Source: Ilumatobacter coccineus YM16-304 (lineage in GTDB: Bacteria; Actinomycetota; Acidimicrobiia; Acidimicrobiales; Ilumatobacteraceae). Taken from it: DNA of 64,000 nucleotides. The stretch is taken from assembly GCF_000348785.1 (NCBI RefSeq), contig NC_020520.1, positions 4,154,001-4,218,000 of the forward strand, given 5' to 3'. Made by a program: the position numbers and the translations under genes. Below, piece after piece: positions 55,627 through 64,000 of the stretch. Positions within the stretch are counted from its first letter, which is position 1; every line of letters begins with the position of its first letter. Below the pieces are notes generated by a model that was given only the letters and a program-made list of their open reading frames with translations, was not told the origin of the DNA and made no database searches.

Positions 55627-56712
55627 TCAGAGCACCGAGCGAGCGTCGATGTCGACGCAGTGCTCCAGGATCCGAGTGCTGTAGGCGGCGGCCAGCTCAG
55701 CACCGCGGTCGTTGCCCGTGTCGAAGCTCCCGAGGAGCGACATCGCACCCGACAGGTAGTACATCGCCGCCTCCCGATAGTGGAGCAGGCAGTCGTCCCA
55801 CGAGTAGTCGACGCCCGCTGCGGTGACCGCCGCATGCCAGCGACCGAGCAGCGACTCCCAGTTCGCCGCCGCGACGTCGCGATCGATGCTCGTTCCGATG
55901 AAGTAGGCGATGTCGGCCACGCCCCGACCGCGCAGCATCAACTGGAAGTCGATCACTGCGATCCGCGACGGGTCGTCCTTGGCGAACAGGATGTTGTCGA
56001 GCCGGGTGTCGCCGTGAGCAACGGTCGCGGGCCCGCCCGCCGTGCGCTCCAGGAGTTCTTCGAACACCGGGTCGATGTCGAGGGCGAGCGCGATCGCCTC
56101 CGGCGACACGCGATCACTCCAGGCGTCCTGCAGCACCGGCAGACCAGCGCGGTAGATGCCGGGGACCGCAGCGGCGTACGCCGGCGCATTCGGATACGGC
56201 ACCCAGTCCATCGACGCCAGGTCGTCGTGCTCCCACCAGTGCGCATGGAACCCGGCGAGTTCGTCGATCACCGACTCCGCTTCTGCGATCGTGGCCCCGA
56301 CCACCTGATCGCCGACGTCGTAGTCGCCCGACAGGTCCTCCATCAGCAGCACGAACCGACCGTCGTCACCCCGGATCGACACGTGCGGCGTGGGCACGCG
56401 CAACGAGGTCGTCGGAGCCATCGTCTCGAAGAAGTTGAGCTCGCGTTCGTAGATGCCCAGCACGATCGCGACTTCGAGATTGGCGGGCTCCGAGCACGGC
56501 ATCTTCGCGACGAGCGACGCAGGCGCCGAGCCGTCGCCGCCCGACGTCGTCAGGTGCAGGCGCGCGATCGCCCCCAAGATGCCCGTTCCCTCGCCGATGT
56601 CCGACGCACGGACCTCGTCGACCGTCGCTCCACCCAGCACATCGTCGGGCAACACCGCGGTCAGCCATTCGGCGGTGATCGAGAACGGGTCGGCCGGCAC
56701 ATCGATGGTCAT
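55627..56712 (-). CDS. Phosphotransferase family protein (aminoglycoside phosphotransferase-like)
   Basis: 361 aa from ATG 56712. Kinase-like fold with VAHGDTRLDNILF (catalytic HGD..DN) and VIDFQLMLRGRGVADIAYFIG (DFG equivalent); N-lobe Lys in SLVAKMPC. This group covers CoA-ester-linked acyl-CoA dehydrogenase partners, ecdysteroid-like kinases and antibiotic kinases; no resistance function can be claimed. The longer frame to 56835 gives a non-conserved Arg/Ser head and is rejected. Confidence 0.85.
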   Translation of the reverse strand: MTIDVPADPFSITAEWLTAVLPDDVLGGATVDEVRASDIGEGTGILGAIARLHLTTSGGDGSAPASLVAKMPCSEPANLEVAIVLGIYERELNFFETMAPTTSLRVPTPHVSIRGDDGRFVLLMEDLSGDYDVGDQVVGATIAEAESVIDELAGFHAHWWEHDDLASMDWVPYPNAPAYAAAVPGIYRAGLPVLQDAWSDRVSPEAIALALDIDPVFEELLERTAGGPATVAHGDTRLDNILFAKDDPSRIAVIDFQLMLRGRGVADIAYFIGTSIDRDVAAANWESLLGRWHAAVTAAGVDYSWDDCLLHYREAAMYYLSGAMSLLGSFDTGNDRGAELAAAYSTRILEHCVDIDARSVL

Positions 56713-56797
56713 GCCCCATCGTCGCGAGCACGCGGCGACGATGACGAGCCAGACGTCACACGTGACGGAGCGAGACGGTGCGAGCGGGTTCGCGTCG

Positions 56798-57409
56798 TCA
56801 GTCGTCGAGCGCGCTGCGTCGGCCTTCGAGGGCACGACCCAACGTCAGTTCGTCGGCGTACTCGAGGTCGCCACCGACCGGAAGGCCGCTCGCGATGCGC
56901 GTGACCGCGAGTCCGATCGGCTTGAGCAGCCGAGCCAGGTACATCGCCGTGACCTCGCCCTCGGTGTTCGGGTTGGTGCACAGGATGACTTCGTCGATCC
57001 CTTCGGGCCCTATGCGTGACACCAGTTCGCGGATCTTGAGCTGTTCAGGTCCGATGCCCTCGAGTGGGCTCATCGCACCGAGCAACACGTGATACCTGCC
57101 CCGGAACTCGCCGGTCTTCTCGATGGCGACGATGTCCCGTGACTCCTCGACCACGCACACGATGCTGTTGTCACGCGACTCGTCCTTACAGATCGGGCAG
57201 TAGGTGTCTTCGGCCACGTTGAAGCACCGCTCGCAGAATCGGACCTTGGCCTTGGCGACGGTGATCGCCTCGGCGAGGCGTGCCACGTCGTCGGCCGGGA
57301 TCTTCAGCAGGTGGAACGCGATCCGCTGCGCCGACTTCGGTCCGACGCCCGGCAGGCGTCCGAGCTCGTCGATGAGCACCTGAACCGGCTGGGTGTAGGT
57401 GGAGGCCAT
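56798..57409 (-). CDS. recR: Recombination protein RecR
   Basis: 203 aa. HhH at the N terminus ([19 protein letters not shown]), C4 zinc finger CERC...CPIC with Cys at 59, 62, 71 and 74, Toprim domain ([18 protein letters not shown], then [10 protein letters not shown]) and C-terminal Walker-like part. Acts with RecF/RecO at gaps. Start overlaps the dnaX stop, the usual dnaX-recR pair. Confidence 0.97.
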   Translation of the reverse strand: MASTYTQPVQVLIDELGRLPGVGPKSAQRIAFHLLKIPADDVARLAEAITVAKAKVRFCERCFNVAEDTYCPICKDESRDNSIVCVVEESRDIVAIEKTGEFRGRYHVLLGAMSPLEGIGPEQLKIRELVSRIGPEGIDEVILCTNPNTEGEVTAMYLARLLKPIGLAVTRIASGLPVGGDLEYADELTLGRALEGRRSALDD

Positions 57410-59475
57410 CAGTAGATGTCGTCGACGAGTTCAGACCCGGGAAATGCGTCGGCCAGGCGGTCGATCGGGGTCTTCACCGTTTCGGGCGGAGCGTCGACGA
57501 GGTCGTCGAGGTCGATCTCGTCGTCGTCGGGCAACGCGGCGAGCGTCGGAACGAGTGCTTCGTCGGGGTCGGGTTCGGGACCGCTCTGTCGAGCCTGCTC
57601 GGCGATCGCTCGGCCCGACGCTGCATCGGGAACGGCACGCAGATTCGCACCGGCCGCACCCGACTCGGCTGCGCCGGCTGGAGCAGCACGCTCGGGAGCC
57701 CGTTCGGCTGGGCCTGCCCCAGCCGGATCGGGCGGCGGCGAGTCGCTCCCACCGCCGTCGCCACCGGGGCCACCACCACCGCTGTTGTCGACGAGGGTGA
57801 GGGTGACCTTGCTGCGCATGTGCTGCGACAGCGCTGTTTCGATCGCGTCACGATGCTGCTCGCACTTGGCGCGGTGCGAGTCGTTGGGCAGCCCGATCGT
57901 GAGCGTGTTGAGTCCGGCCGACACGAACACCGACGGAGCGAACAGTGCGCGGGTGATGCCGCGAAGCCCGCCCTTGATCTGGTCCCAGTCGCTCTCCTTC
58001 ACCTCGCCGTTCGACACGACGGGCGCTGCCGCGTCGGGTTCGGCAGAGGCAGCCGGCGGAGCCTCCGAGGCGGCGTCGACCACGGGAATGGGCGCCGTGA
58101 CGTCGTCGGCAGGCGGTGCCGACGCGGCCTCGGCCGCGGGTGCCTCCGCGGCGGGTGCGGACTCGGCGGCGGCCGGAGCCGCGGCGCCGGCGGCGGGCGT
58201 TGCGTCGGGAGCAGGAGATGGCTCGGGGGCGGTCGCCGCGGCTCGCTTGGCCCGTCCGCCCAGCGGCGCTCGGCCGGTGGCGGGATCAGCGGGCGGCTTG
58301 GTCGCCTCCGCCTGTGCCGCCGCCGACACCGGGGCTGACGGACGTGCAGCGGCACCGCCGCCCGCGGGCACGCCGTCGGCGATCTGCCGCTCGAGCTTGG
58401 CGAGCCGGGCGACGATCCCCGACAGGTCGGACGACGCCGCCTCCGACGTGAGCTGCACGATGGCCACATCGAGAAGCACTCGCGGGTCGGGCGCATGGCG
58501 CATGTCGGTGAGTGCGGTACCGAGTTGTTCGATCCCGCGGACGAGTCCGGCCGGGCCGACGCGACGCGCCAGTTCGGTGAGCGCCTCGAGGCGTTGCGAC
58601 GGGAGCTGCACCAACTCGGGGGCCATCAACGAGAGGAAGCCGTTGCGCAGGAAGCCGATGAGCTCTTCGGTGAGCGTGCGCGGGTCGCGGCCACGACTGA
58701 TCGCGTGAGCCGCCATGGTGAGCGCTCGGCCCGGCTCGTGCTCGATCATCGCCTCGGCGAACTCGTCGAGCGAGATGACTTCGGACGCTCCGCCGCCGGC
58801 GTTGGCCACGAGTTCGAGCGCCGACAGCGTGTCGCGCGCCGACCCGCCACCTTGAGCGAGCACCTGCTCGATCGCTTCGTCGGTGACCTCGAGACCGGCA
58901 TCGCTCGCCACCCACTTGACGTGCTCGTTGAGCGTGTCGGCGGGCAGGAGGTGGAACTGCAGGTGCTGCGTGCGGCTCCGGATGGTGTCGGACATCTTCT
59001 GCGGGTCGGTCGTCGCGAGGACGAACACGACGTGCGCCGGGGGTTCTTCGAGCGTCTTGAGCAGTGCTGCTTCGGCGCCCTTGGTGAGCATGTGCACCTC
59101 GTCGAGGATGTACACCTTGTGCCGACCGGGCGTGCCGAGCGAGGCCTTCTCGATGAGATCGCGCATCGCTTCGACGCCGTTGTTGCTGGCGGCGTCGAGT
59201 TCGTGGACGTCGTAGCTGGTGCCCCGTTCCACCGACATACACGATTCGCATTCGCAGCACGGCTCGCCGTCTTGCGGGTTCTCACAGTTGAGGACCTTGG
59301 CGAGAATGCGCGCGGAGGTGGTCTTGCCGGTTCCTCGCGGTCCGGAGAACAGGTATGCCTGGCCTTCACGGCCTTCGGCGACCGACGTACGCAACGCGCG
59401 TACGACGTGGTCTTGACCCTTCAACTCGGCAAAGCGACGAGGCCGATACCGGCGATACAGCGACTGGGTGGCCAT
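57409..59475 (-). CDS. dnaX: DNA polymerase III subunit gamma/tau
   Basis: 688 aa. Clamp-loader ATPase: Walker [10 protein letters not shown] at 45-53, zinc-binding [16 protein letters not shown], DExx-type LDEVHML, SRC-like motif near [10 protein letters not shown]. After domain III (to about 365) a Pro/Ala-rich low-complexity linker of about 130 residues leads to the tau-type C terminus with a Gly/Pro stretch. No -1 slippery A-run was seen, so a separate gamma form is not predicted. -10 TAGGGT eight bases before the ATG. Confidence 0.95.
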   Translation of the reverse strand: MATQSLYRRYRPRRFAELKGQDHVVRALRTSVAEGREGQAYLFSGPRGTGKTTSARILAKVLNCENPQDGEPCCECESCMSVERGTSYDVHELDAASNNGVEAMRDLIEKASLGTPGRHKVYILDEVHMLTKGAEAALLKTLEEPPAHVVFVLATTDPQKMSDTIRSRTQHLQFHLLPADTLNEHVKWVASDAGLEVTDEAIEQVLAQGGGSARDTLSALELVANAGGGASEVISLDEFAEAMIEHEPGRALTMAAHAISRGRDPRTLTEELIGFLRNGFLSLMAPELVQLPSQRLEALTELARRVGPAGLVRGIEQLGTALTDMRHAPDPRVLLDVAIVQLTSEAASSDLSGIVARLAKLERQIADGVPAGGGAAARPSAPVSAAAQAEATKPPADPATGRAPLGGRAKRAAATAPEPSPAPDATPAAGAAAPAAAESAPAAEAPAAEAASAPPADDVTAPIPVVDAASEAPPAASAEPDAAAPVVSNGEVKESDWDQIKGGLRGITRALFAPSVFVSAGLNTLTIGLPNDSHRAKCEQHRDAIETALSQHMRSKVTLTLVDNSGGGGPGGDGGGSDSPPPDPAGAGPAERAPERAAPAGAAESGAAGANLRAVPDAASGRAIAEQARQSGPEPDPDEALVPTLAALPDDDEIDLDDLVDAPPETVKTPIDRLADAFPGSELVDDIY

Positions 59476-59514
59476 CGCCGTTCACCCTACCGATGCCATG
59501 TCACACCCCAAGAC

Positions 59515-59768
59515 GCCACCCCACGCGACCACATTTGGCCTGGGCAAAAATCACCCCCACGCGACCACATCGAGCCTGGGCAAAAATCACCCCCACGCGA
59601 CCACATCGAGCCTGGGCAAAAATCACCCCCACGCGACCACATCGAGCCTGGGCAAAAATCACCCTCACGCGACCACATTTGGCCTGGGCAGAAATCATCC
59701 CCACGCGACGACAATTGGCCTGGGCAAAAATCACCCTCACGCGACAACATTTGGCCTGGGCAGAAATG
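59515..59768. repeat. 36-bp tandem repeat array B (seven units)
   Basis: The core GCCTGGGCAAAAATCA starts at 59538, 59574, 59610, 59646, 59682, 59718 and 59754, all 36 bases apart. It is the reverse complement of the core of array A, with a few fixed differences. It fills most of the 338-bp gap between dnaX and the lipoprotein gene and points toward the lipoprotein promoter. No spacers. Confidence 0.95.
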
Positions 59769-59813
59769 GTCGTGTGGCGGGGCGGGGGCGGGCGGCCGTT
59801 CTACAGTTCGGGC

Positions 59814-60266
59814 ATGCGAATCACCTGGTTGCTGACGGTCGTCGCCGCGGTCGGAACCGGTGCGTGCCAGTCGAGCGGGTCCGACACCGCTGCGCTGGTC
59901 GGCGACGGGTACGTCGAAGCCATCGAGACGATCTGCGCCGACACCAACGCTCGACTCGACGCGCTCCCCTCACCTCCCGACGGCATCAGCGCCACCGACT
60001 GGGCCGACGAAGTCGCGCTCGCCTTCGGTGCCGAGTCGGAACGAACTCGCGATCTCCTCGTCGACGGTTCGCTGCGCAGCACGCATCTCGATTTCGCCAC
60101 CACCACGTCCGAGCTCGCCGGGCGATACCGAGCGCTCAGCACCACGATCGTCGACGACCCGGACGGCATCGGAGCGATCAGCACCGAGATCACCGAACTC
60201 ACCCTCGGCCGCAACGACCTCGCCTCCGAGCTCGGGGTGAACGGCTGTGTTCGGGACGGGTCGTGA
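59814..60266 (+). CDS. Small lipoprotein of unknown function
   Basis: 150 aa. Lipobox AVGTGACQSS, then a helical domain (YVEAIETICADTNARLDAL...DEVALAFGAESERTRDLL...LDFATTTSELAGRYRAL...) with two further Cys (C41-like and near the C-terminal end, NGCVRDG) that could pair. -10 TACAGT six bases before the ATG, leaderless, with array B just upstream. No family recognised; such domains resemble solute-binding helical bundles but that is only an impression. Confidence 0.75.
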   Translation: MRITWLLTVVAAVGTGACQSSGSDTAALVGDGYVEAIETICADTNARLDALPSPPDGISATDWADEVALAFGAESERTRDLLVDGSLRSTHLDFATTTSELAGRYRALSTTIVDDPDGIGAISTEITELTLGRNDLASELGVNGCVRDGS

Positions 60267-60289
60267 GCGGCCACCACGGCTCCGCGCCG

Positions 60290-60306
60290 CCCGGTCGCGC
60301 CGGGCC
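60290..60306 (+). terminator. GC hairpin after the lipoprotein gene
   Basis: GCCCGG, TCGCG loop, CCGGGC; 24 bases past the stop. No U-tract. Confidence 0.35.
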
Positions 60307-60384
60307 GCTGCGCTGGGGCTTCGGCGCCGGAGCGGAGCGAGAGCATGCACACGTCAGGGGTCCAGGCACTAGCCTCGGCGCATC

Positions 60385-62298
60385 GTGAATTCCCCCTTCG
60401 TCGAGCAACGGACGGGCCGCCCCGACGGCACCGCGGAACGCTGCCGTCAGCGCGCGCCTCGGCGAGCGCTGCTCGGTCTGGTGATCGGCCTGCTGACGGC
60501 GCTCGGCCTCTCGGCCGTCGCTCCGGGCATCGCCCACGCCGAGAACTCCGTCGTCAACTCGTCGCCGGCGACCGGCGCCAGCCGCGACGTCGCTCCCGAA
60601 GAGGTCGTCATCACCTTCACCGAAGAACTCGGTGACGTGAACACGATCGATCTGTCGTGCGAAGCCGAGCAGATCCCGCTGTCGGAACCCGAGGTCGGCG
60701 ACGACGGACTGCTCCTCACGGCACAGATCCTCGAACCGGTAGGGCGCGGCACGTGCGCCATCCGCTGGCAGGTCACCAACACCGACGGCGAAGCGAACGG
60801 CGAAGGCACCATCACCTTCAGCGTCACCAACGACCCCGTCGCCGAGATCGTCGACGAGTCCGACGACGGCACCGAGACCGACACCCCCGACACGACCGTC
60901 GCGCCGATCGCGACCCCCGCCACCGACACCGACGGTGACGACGAGATCGTCGTCACCGACTTCTCCACGTCGGGCGGCGGACAGGGCCCGGTGTGGCTCG
61001 GACGCCTCCTGTCGACGCTGTCGATCGCCGCGCTGTTCGGCGGCCTCGTCCTGATCACCACCGCCTGGCCGGAAGGTGTCGAGTACCTGGTCACGGTGAA
61101 GTTCCTGCGCGGCGTCTGGGTCGTGGCCCTCATCTCGACGCTGCTCTTCACGGCCGCGGCCACCGCGGCCTCCACGGGTCGCGGCCTCGGCAGCGGCTTC
61201 AGCCCGACCGCATGGATCGACCTGCTCGACGCGGGCTGGGCCGGACGCGCGGTCATCCTCCGACTCGTGTTCGTGATCGGTTCGGCGTGGGTCGCGTTCC
61301 GCCCCGATCGGGCGATCGACCCGACCACACAGATCGCCGGTCTCGGCATCCCGGCGCTCGCCGTGGCGATGACCGGCGTGACCCGCACGCTCGGCGACCT
61401 CGCCGCGATCGGCGTCCTCGTCGGCATCGTCCATGCGCTCGCCATGGCGGTCTGGCTCGGCGGCGTGATCCTGCTGGCCCGCGTCGTGCTGTCGGGCCCC
61501 GGCGAAGAAGACCTCGTCCACGCGGTCCGTGGATTCGGCCGAGTCTCGATCGTGGCCATCATCGTCACGGTCGTCAGCGGCGTGATCCAACTCATCCGCC
61601 TCGACGGCGGCGCGTTGTTCGACAGCGGCCACGGGCGGGTGCTCCTCCTCAAGTCGATCGTGGTGGCGGTCATGATCTTCCTCGCGATCACCGCTCGCCA
61701 GTTCGTGGCGCAGCGCCTCGCGCGCGCTCACGAGATGAGCGTGCCGCTCGCCGACCGGCTGCGTCGTGCGTTCGGCGCAGAAGCCGGCATCGGTGTCGTC
61801 ATCCTGGCGCTGAGCTCGTGGATGCTCGCGCTGTCACCGCCGAACATCGACACCACGCCGCGCATCCCGTACAAGGTCACGACGTCGCCGACGTTCGAGG
61901 GTTCCGACCTCGACGTGCGGTTGAGTTTCACCGACGACGTCGCCGGTCTCGTCGGCATCGAAGTCGACGTCCGCGGTCCGGCCGAGGGCATCTCGAACCT
62001 CAGCCTCGTGCTCACGGCGCCGCCGAACGATCGGAACATCGGCACCATCACCCAGGCGATCCCACTCACCGGCACCGGACGCGCCGTCCGCCTCGAGGCG
62101 CAGGGTCTCCCGCTCGACATCCCGGGTGCGTGGGAGGTGCGCGTCGACGCCATCGTCGGTGGCGCTCAGGTGAGCAGCATCCCGCAGACGTTGAACATCA
62201 ACAATGCCGACGGCACGCAGGTGACCACGGTGGTGACGTTCCCCGAGGCGAACATCGTCACGGTTCCCGAGAGCACCGTCGCTCCCGCCGACGGCTGA
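60385..62298 (+). CDS. Copper resistance/uptake fusion CopC-CopD
   Basis: 637 aa. Signal peptide ending ...VAPGIA, after which His would be the mature N-terminal residue (HAENSVVNSSPATGA), the copper-binding His1 of CopC. CopC domain to about 155, an acidic Thr/Asp linker (to 190), then a CopD domain with eight helices (about 205-490), and an extra C-terminal beta domain (about 500-637) absent from simple CopD. Moves copper across the cytoplasmic membrane. -10 TAGCCT nine bases before the GTG. The copper cluster lies about 20 kb away, so regulation may be shared. Confidence 0.9.
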   Translation: MNSPFVEQRTGRPDGTAERCRQRAPRRALLGLVIGLLTALGLSAVAPGIAHAENSVVNSSPATGASRDVAPEEVVITFTEELGDVNTIDLSCEAEQIPLSEPEVGDDGLLLTAQILEPVGRGTCAIRWQVTNTDGEANGEGTITFSVTNDPVAEIVDESDDGTETDTPDTTVAPIATPATDTDGDDEIVVTDFSTSGGGQGPVWLGRLLSTLSIAALFGGLVLITTAWPEGVEYLVTVKFLRGVWVVALISTLLFTAAATAASTGRGLGSGFSPTAWIDLLDAGWAGRAVILRLVFVIGSAWVAFRPDRAIDPTTQIAGLGIPALAVAMTGVTRTLGDLAAIGVLVGIVHALAMAVWLGGVILLARVVLSGPGEEDLVHAVRGFGRVSIVAIIVTVVSGVIQLIRLDGGALFDSGHGRVLLLKSIVVAVMIFLAITARQFVAQRLARAHEMSVPLADRLRRAFGAEAGIGVVILALSSWMLALSPPNIDTTPRIPYKVTTSPTFEGSDLDVRLSFTDDVAGLVGIEVDVRGPAEGISNLSLVLTAPPNDRNIGTITQAIPLTGTGRAVRLEAQGLPLDIPGAWEVRVDAIVGGAQVSSIPQTLNINNADGTQVTTVVTFPEANIVTVPESTVAPADG

Positions 62299-62318
62299 CG
62301 TCTCGACAGACCGCCGCC

Positions 62319-63443
62319 TCAGAACAGGTCGTCGAATTTGACCGGATCGGCGACGTCGAGTTGGTCGTACGTGCACGATTCGGGCAGGCGGTCGGGCCGC
62401 CAACGCAGGAACTTGACGCCGTGGCGGAAACGCCCGCCTTCGAGCTGACCGAACGCCACCTCGGCGACGAGCCCCATCCGGATCGGCACGAACGAGAGGT
62501 CTTTGCCGGCGTTCCAGCGGCTGCCTGCCGACGGCGTGGCCGGCTTGCCGACGGCTTCGCGTTCGGCATCGGCCACCCGCTTCGCTTCCTGCCATTCGGC
62601 CCAGTCGACCCACGGATGGTCGTCGAGCGCTCCGTCGAGGCGCGGCGCGAGTTCGTCGAGGAGTTCGGTTCGCCGCTTCGCGGTGAACGCTGCGGCCACG
62701 CCGACCGAACGCAGTGAACCGTCGTCGGCATAGAGGCCGAGCAGCAGCGAACCGACGCCATTGCCGTCTTTGTGAACGCGGTAGCCGGGCACGGCGCAGT
62801 CGGCGGTGCGCTGGTGTTTGACCTTGACCAGCGACCGCTTCCCCATCTCGTAGGTGCCGTCGACCGGCTTGGCGATCACCCCGTCGAGCCCGGCCCCTTC
62901 GAAACGCCCGAACCAGTCTTCGGCCATCGCCCGATCGGTGGATGCCGGGGTGAGGCGCACGATGTCGTTCACGGCCAGCAGGTCGGTCAACCTCGATCGA
63001 CGTTCGGTCATCGTGTGGTCGACGAGTGTCTCGTCGCCGACCGCCAGCACGTCGAACGCCACGAACTCAGCCGGCGTTTCGGCGGCCAGTCGGTTTATGC
63101 GGGATTCGGCCGGATGGATCCGCTGCAGCAACGCGTCGAAATCGAGTCCGTGATCGCCAGCATCGGGCACGACGATCTCGCCGTCGACGATGCATCGCTC
63201 CGGCGTCGCAGCGAGCAGCGGGCCGATGAGTTCGGGGAAGTATCGAGCGAGCGGCCGCTTGTTGCGCGAGAACAACTCGATGCGGTCGCCGTCGCGAAAC
63301 ACGATGCATCGGAACCCGTCCCACTTCGGCTCGAACAGCCAGCCCGCGTCACCGTCGGACGCGGTGGGAATCTTGCGCGCCAGCTTCGCCAGCATCGGGT
63401 CGATGGGCGGCTGGATCGGCAGATTCCACGGGCGATCGGTCAC
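62319..63443 (-). CDS. ATP-dependent DNA ligase (LigC-like)
   Basis: 374 aa. Adenylation motif EPKWDGFR with Lys40, motif III (FVAFDVLAVGD), motif IV (EGAGLDGVIAKP), motif V (LVKVKHQRTADC) and an OB-fold C terminus with VAEVAFGQLEGGRFRHGVKFLRWRPD. Standalone, with no Ku, polymerase or nuclease domain, so more like mycobacterial LigC than LigD. GTG start with CAGACT six bases before it. Divergent to the carboxylase gene. Confidence 0.93.
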   Translation of the reverse strand: MTDRPWNLPIQPPIDPMLAKLARKIPTASDGDAGWLFEPKWDGFRCIVFRDGDRIELFSRNKRPLARYFPELIGPLLAATPERCIVDGEIVVPDAGDHGLDFDALLQRIHPAESRINRLAAETPAEFVAFDVLAVGDETLVDHTMTERRSRLTDLLAVNDIVRLTPASTDRAMAEDWFGRFEGAGLDGVIAKPVDGTYEMGKRSLVKVKHQRTADCAVPGYRVHKDGNGVGSLLLGLYADDGSLRSVGVAAAFTAKRRTELLDELAPRLDGALDDHPWVDWAEWQEAKRVADAEREAVGKPATPSAGSRWNAGKDLSFVPIRMGLVAEVAFGQLEGGRFRHGVKFLRWRPDRLPESCTYDQLDVADPVKFDDLF

Positions 63444-63604
63444 GCGTGCAGTCTGTCAAACATCACGCCGGGGCGACGCGCGTCGGGGCGATCGGAGCCG
63501 GCGGCACGGTGTCCCGCCAGGTCGGAGAGCGGATCGGCCGCTCGCCGAACAGAATCGCGCTCGGGAATCGGAGGGCGGTGGCTCCCTCCGGTACTCTCTC
63601 GGAC

Positions 63605-64000
63605 GTGACTGGAACGATGAACGAGAAGATCGCCGACCTCGCCGAACGGCGGGAGCAAGCGCTGCACGCAGGCTCGCAGCGCTCGGTCGATCGTCAACAC
63701 GAGAAGGGCAAGATGCTCGCCCGCGAGCGCCTCGACTACTTCCTCGACGACGGCTCGTTCCACGAACTCGATCTGCTCGCCCGCCACCGTGCGCACGCAG
63801 CCGGTCTCGAAGACCGTCCGTACACCGACGGCGTCATCACCGGGTGGGGTCTCGTCGACGGCCGCAAGGTCTTCGTGTTCTCCCAGGACTTCACCGTGTT
63901 CGGCGGCGCGCTCGGCGAGGTCTTCGCCGAGAAGATCCACAAGCTGATGGACCTCGCCGCCAAGGTCGGTGCCCCGGTCATCGGACTCAACGACGGTGCC
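63605..64000 (+). CDS. Acyl-CoA carboxylase beta subunit (PccB/AccD type), N-terminal part
   Basis: 132 codons reading off the right edge with no stop. HEKGKMLARERLDYFLDDGSFHELD and VFSQDFTVFGGALGEVFAEKIHKLMDLAAKVGAPVIGLNDGA match the N-terminal carboxyltransferase region of propionyl/acetyl-CoA carboxylases. GTG 63605 has -10 TACTCT seven bases upstream, so leaderless; ATG 63617 is in frame. With ccr and thiolase it fits propionyl-CoA/methylmalonyl-CoA metabolism. Confidence 0.93.
   Translation, partial: MTGTMNEKIADLAERREQALHAGSQRSVDRQHEKGKMLARERLDYFLDDGSFHELDLLARHRAHAAGLEDRPYTDGVITGWGLVDGRKVFVFSQDFTVFGGALGEVFAEKIHKLMDLAAKVGAPVIGLNDGA

Noticed and set aside
55513-56904. 463-codon plus-strand frame across the kinase gene
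   Set aside because: Antisense shadow; it would also start inside the terminator stem region of the candidate RNA.
59515-59768. Repeat protein with 12-residue units (DFCPG or NHPHATT repeats)
   Set aside because: All frames stay open because the unit is 36 bases long; between arrays the core DNA is conserved but other codons change freely, there is no good start, and the frames run into neighbouring genes.
57400-59820. Signal recognition particle RNA near dnaX
   Set aside because: SRP RNA often adjoins dnaX in other bacteria, so it was looked for, but no SRP-like GGAA-loop helix was seen; the upstream gap holds only the 36-bp repeats.

Overview
The window is high-GC DNA, densely coded on both strands, and reads as a chromosomal segment of an actinobacterium. 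Disulfide-linked copper delivery proteins, the radA-disA pair, crotonyl-CoA carboxylase/reductase (ethylmalonyl-CoA pathway), a larEBC cofactor operon and large secreted proteins ending in repeated 'LLDTR...VDVxGY' modules together suggest the class Acidimicrobiia, most likely Ilumatobacter or a relative. That taxonomic call is inference. No rRNA, tRNA, phage, transposase or CRISPR locus was found.

Layout. 1-12.7 kb: minus-strand block with a partial secreted protein, an acyl-ACP desaturase behind a palindromic operator, a fungalysin-like metalloprotease and a beta-helix protein carrying three copies each of the same C-terminal module, and a three-domain AspH/sulfotransferase/DUF4915 fusion. 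12.8-16.6 kb: a homocysteine S-methyltransferase bracketed by two copies of one palindrome, then larE-larB-larC. 16.7-26.8 kb: housekeeping genes (ThpR, MBL hydrolase, asparaginase, AI-2E exporter, MpaB-like oxygenase, AlkX-like glycosylase, cyclophilin) and a 0.6 kb noncoding repeat block. 27-33.3 kb: a ugpB/E/A-like sugar ABC importer without ATPase, two enoyl-CoA hydratases and a DUF2520 protein. 33.5-37 kb: clpC, a palindromic repeat cluster and a small HNH protein. 37-41.8 kb: a copper/respiration cluster (TlpA, anti-sigma, ECF sigma, SCO1, cupredoxin, membrane protein, PCu(A)C). 41.8-47.1 kb: an LppM-like lipoprotein, then an operon of cNMP-binding patatin lipase, FtsX permease and an ABC ATPase with its own cNMP domain. 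47.1-50.8 kb: radA, disA, a 2OG-Fe(II) oxygenase. 50.8-64 kb: an HATPase/MetOD1 protein, HAD phosphatase, ccr, thiolase, an orphan promoter-terminator unit, an aminoglycoside phosphotransferase-like kinase, recR, dnaX, a lipoprotein, a CopC-CopD fusion, an ATP-dependent DNA ligase and the start of an acyl-CoA carboxylase beta subunit.

How the genes connect. Ccr, thiolase, two enoyl-CoA hydratases and the carboxylase fit acetyl-CoA/short-acyl-CoA carbon flow. SCO1, PCu(A)C, cupredoxin, TlpA and CopCD fit copper handling for cytochrome oxidase, probably under the divergent ECF sigma/anti-sigma pair. The cNMP-lipase/ABC operon looks like a cyclic-nucleotide-gated membrane lipid system.

Two pervasive signals stand out outside the genes. 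First, many start codons lie only 6-9 nt downstream of a TANNNT -10 hexamer, which means leaderless mRNAs; this was used to choose several starts. Second, there are several families of noncoding repeats, including two arrays of the same 36-bp unit placed in the same orientation just upstream of two such leaderless promoters.
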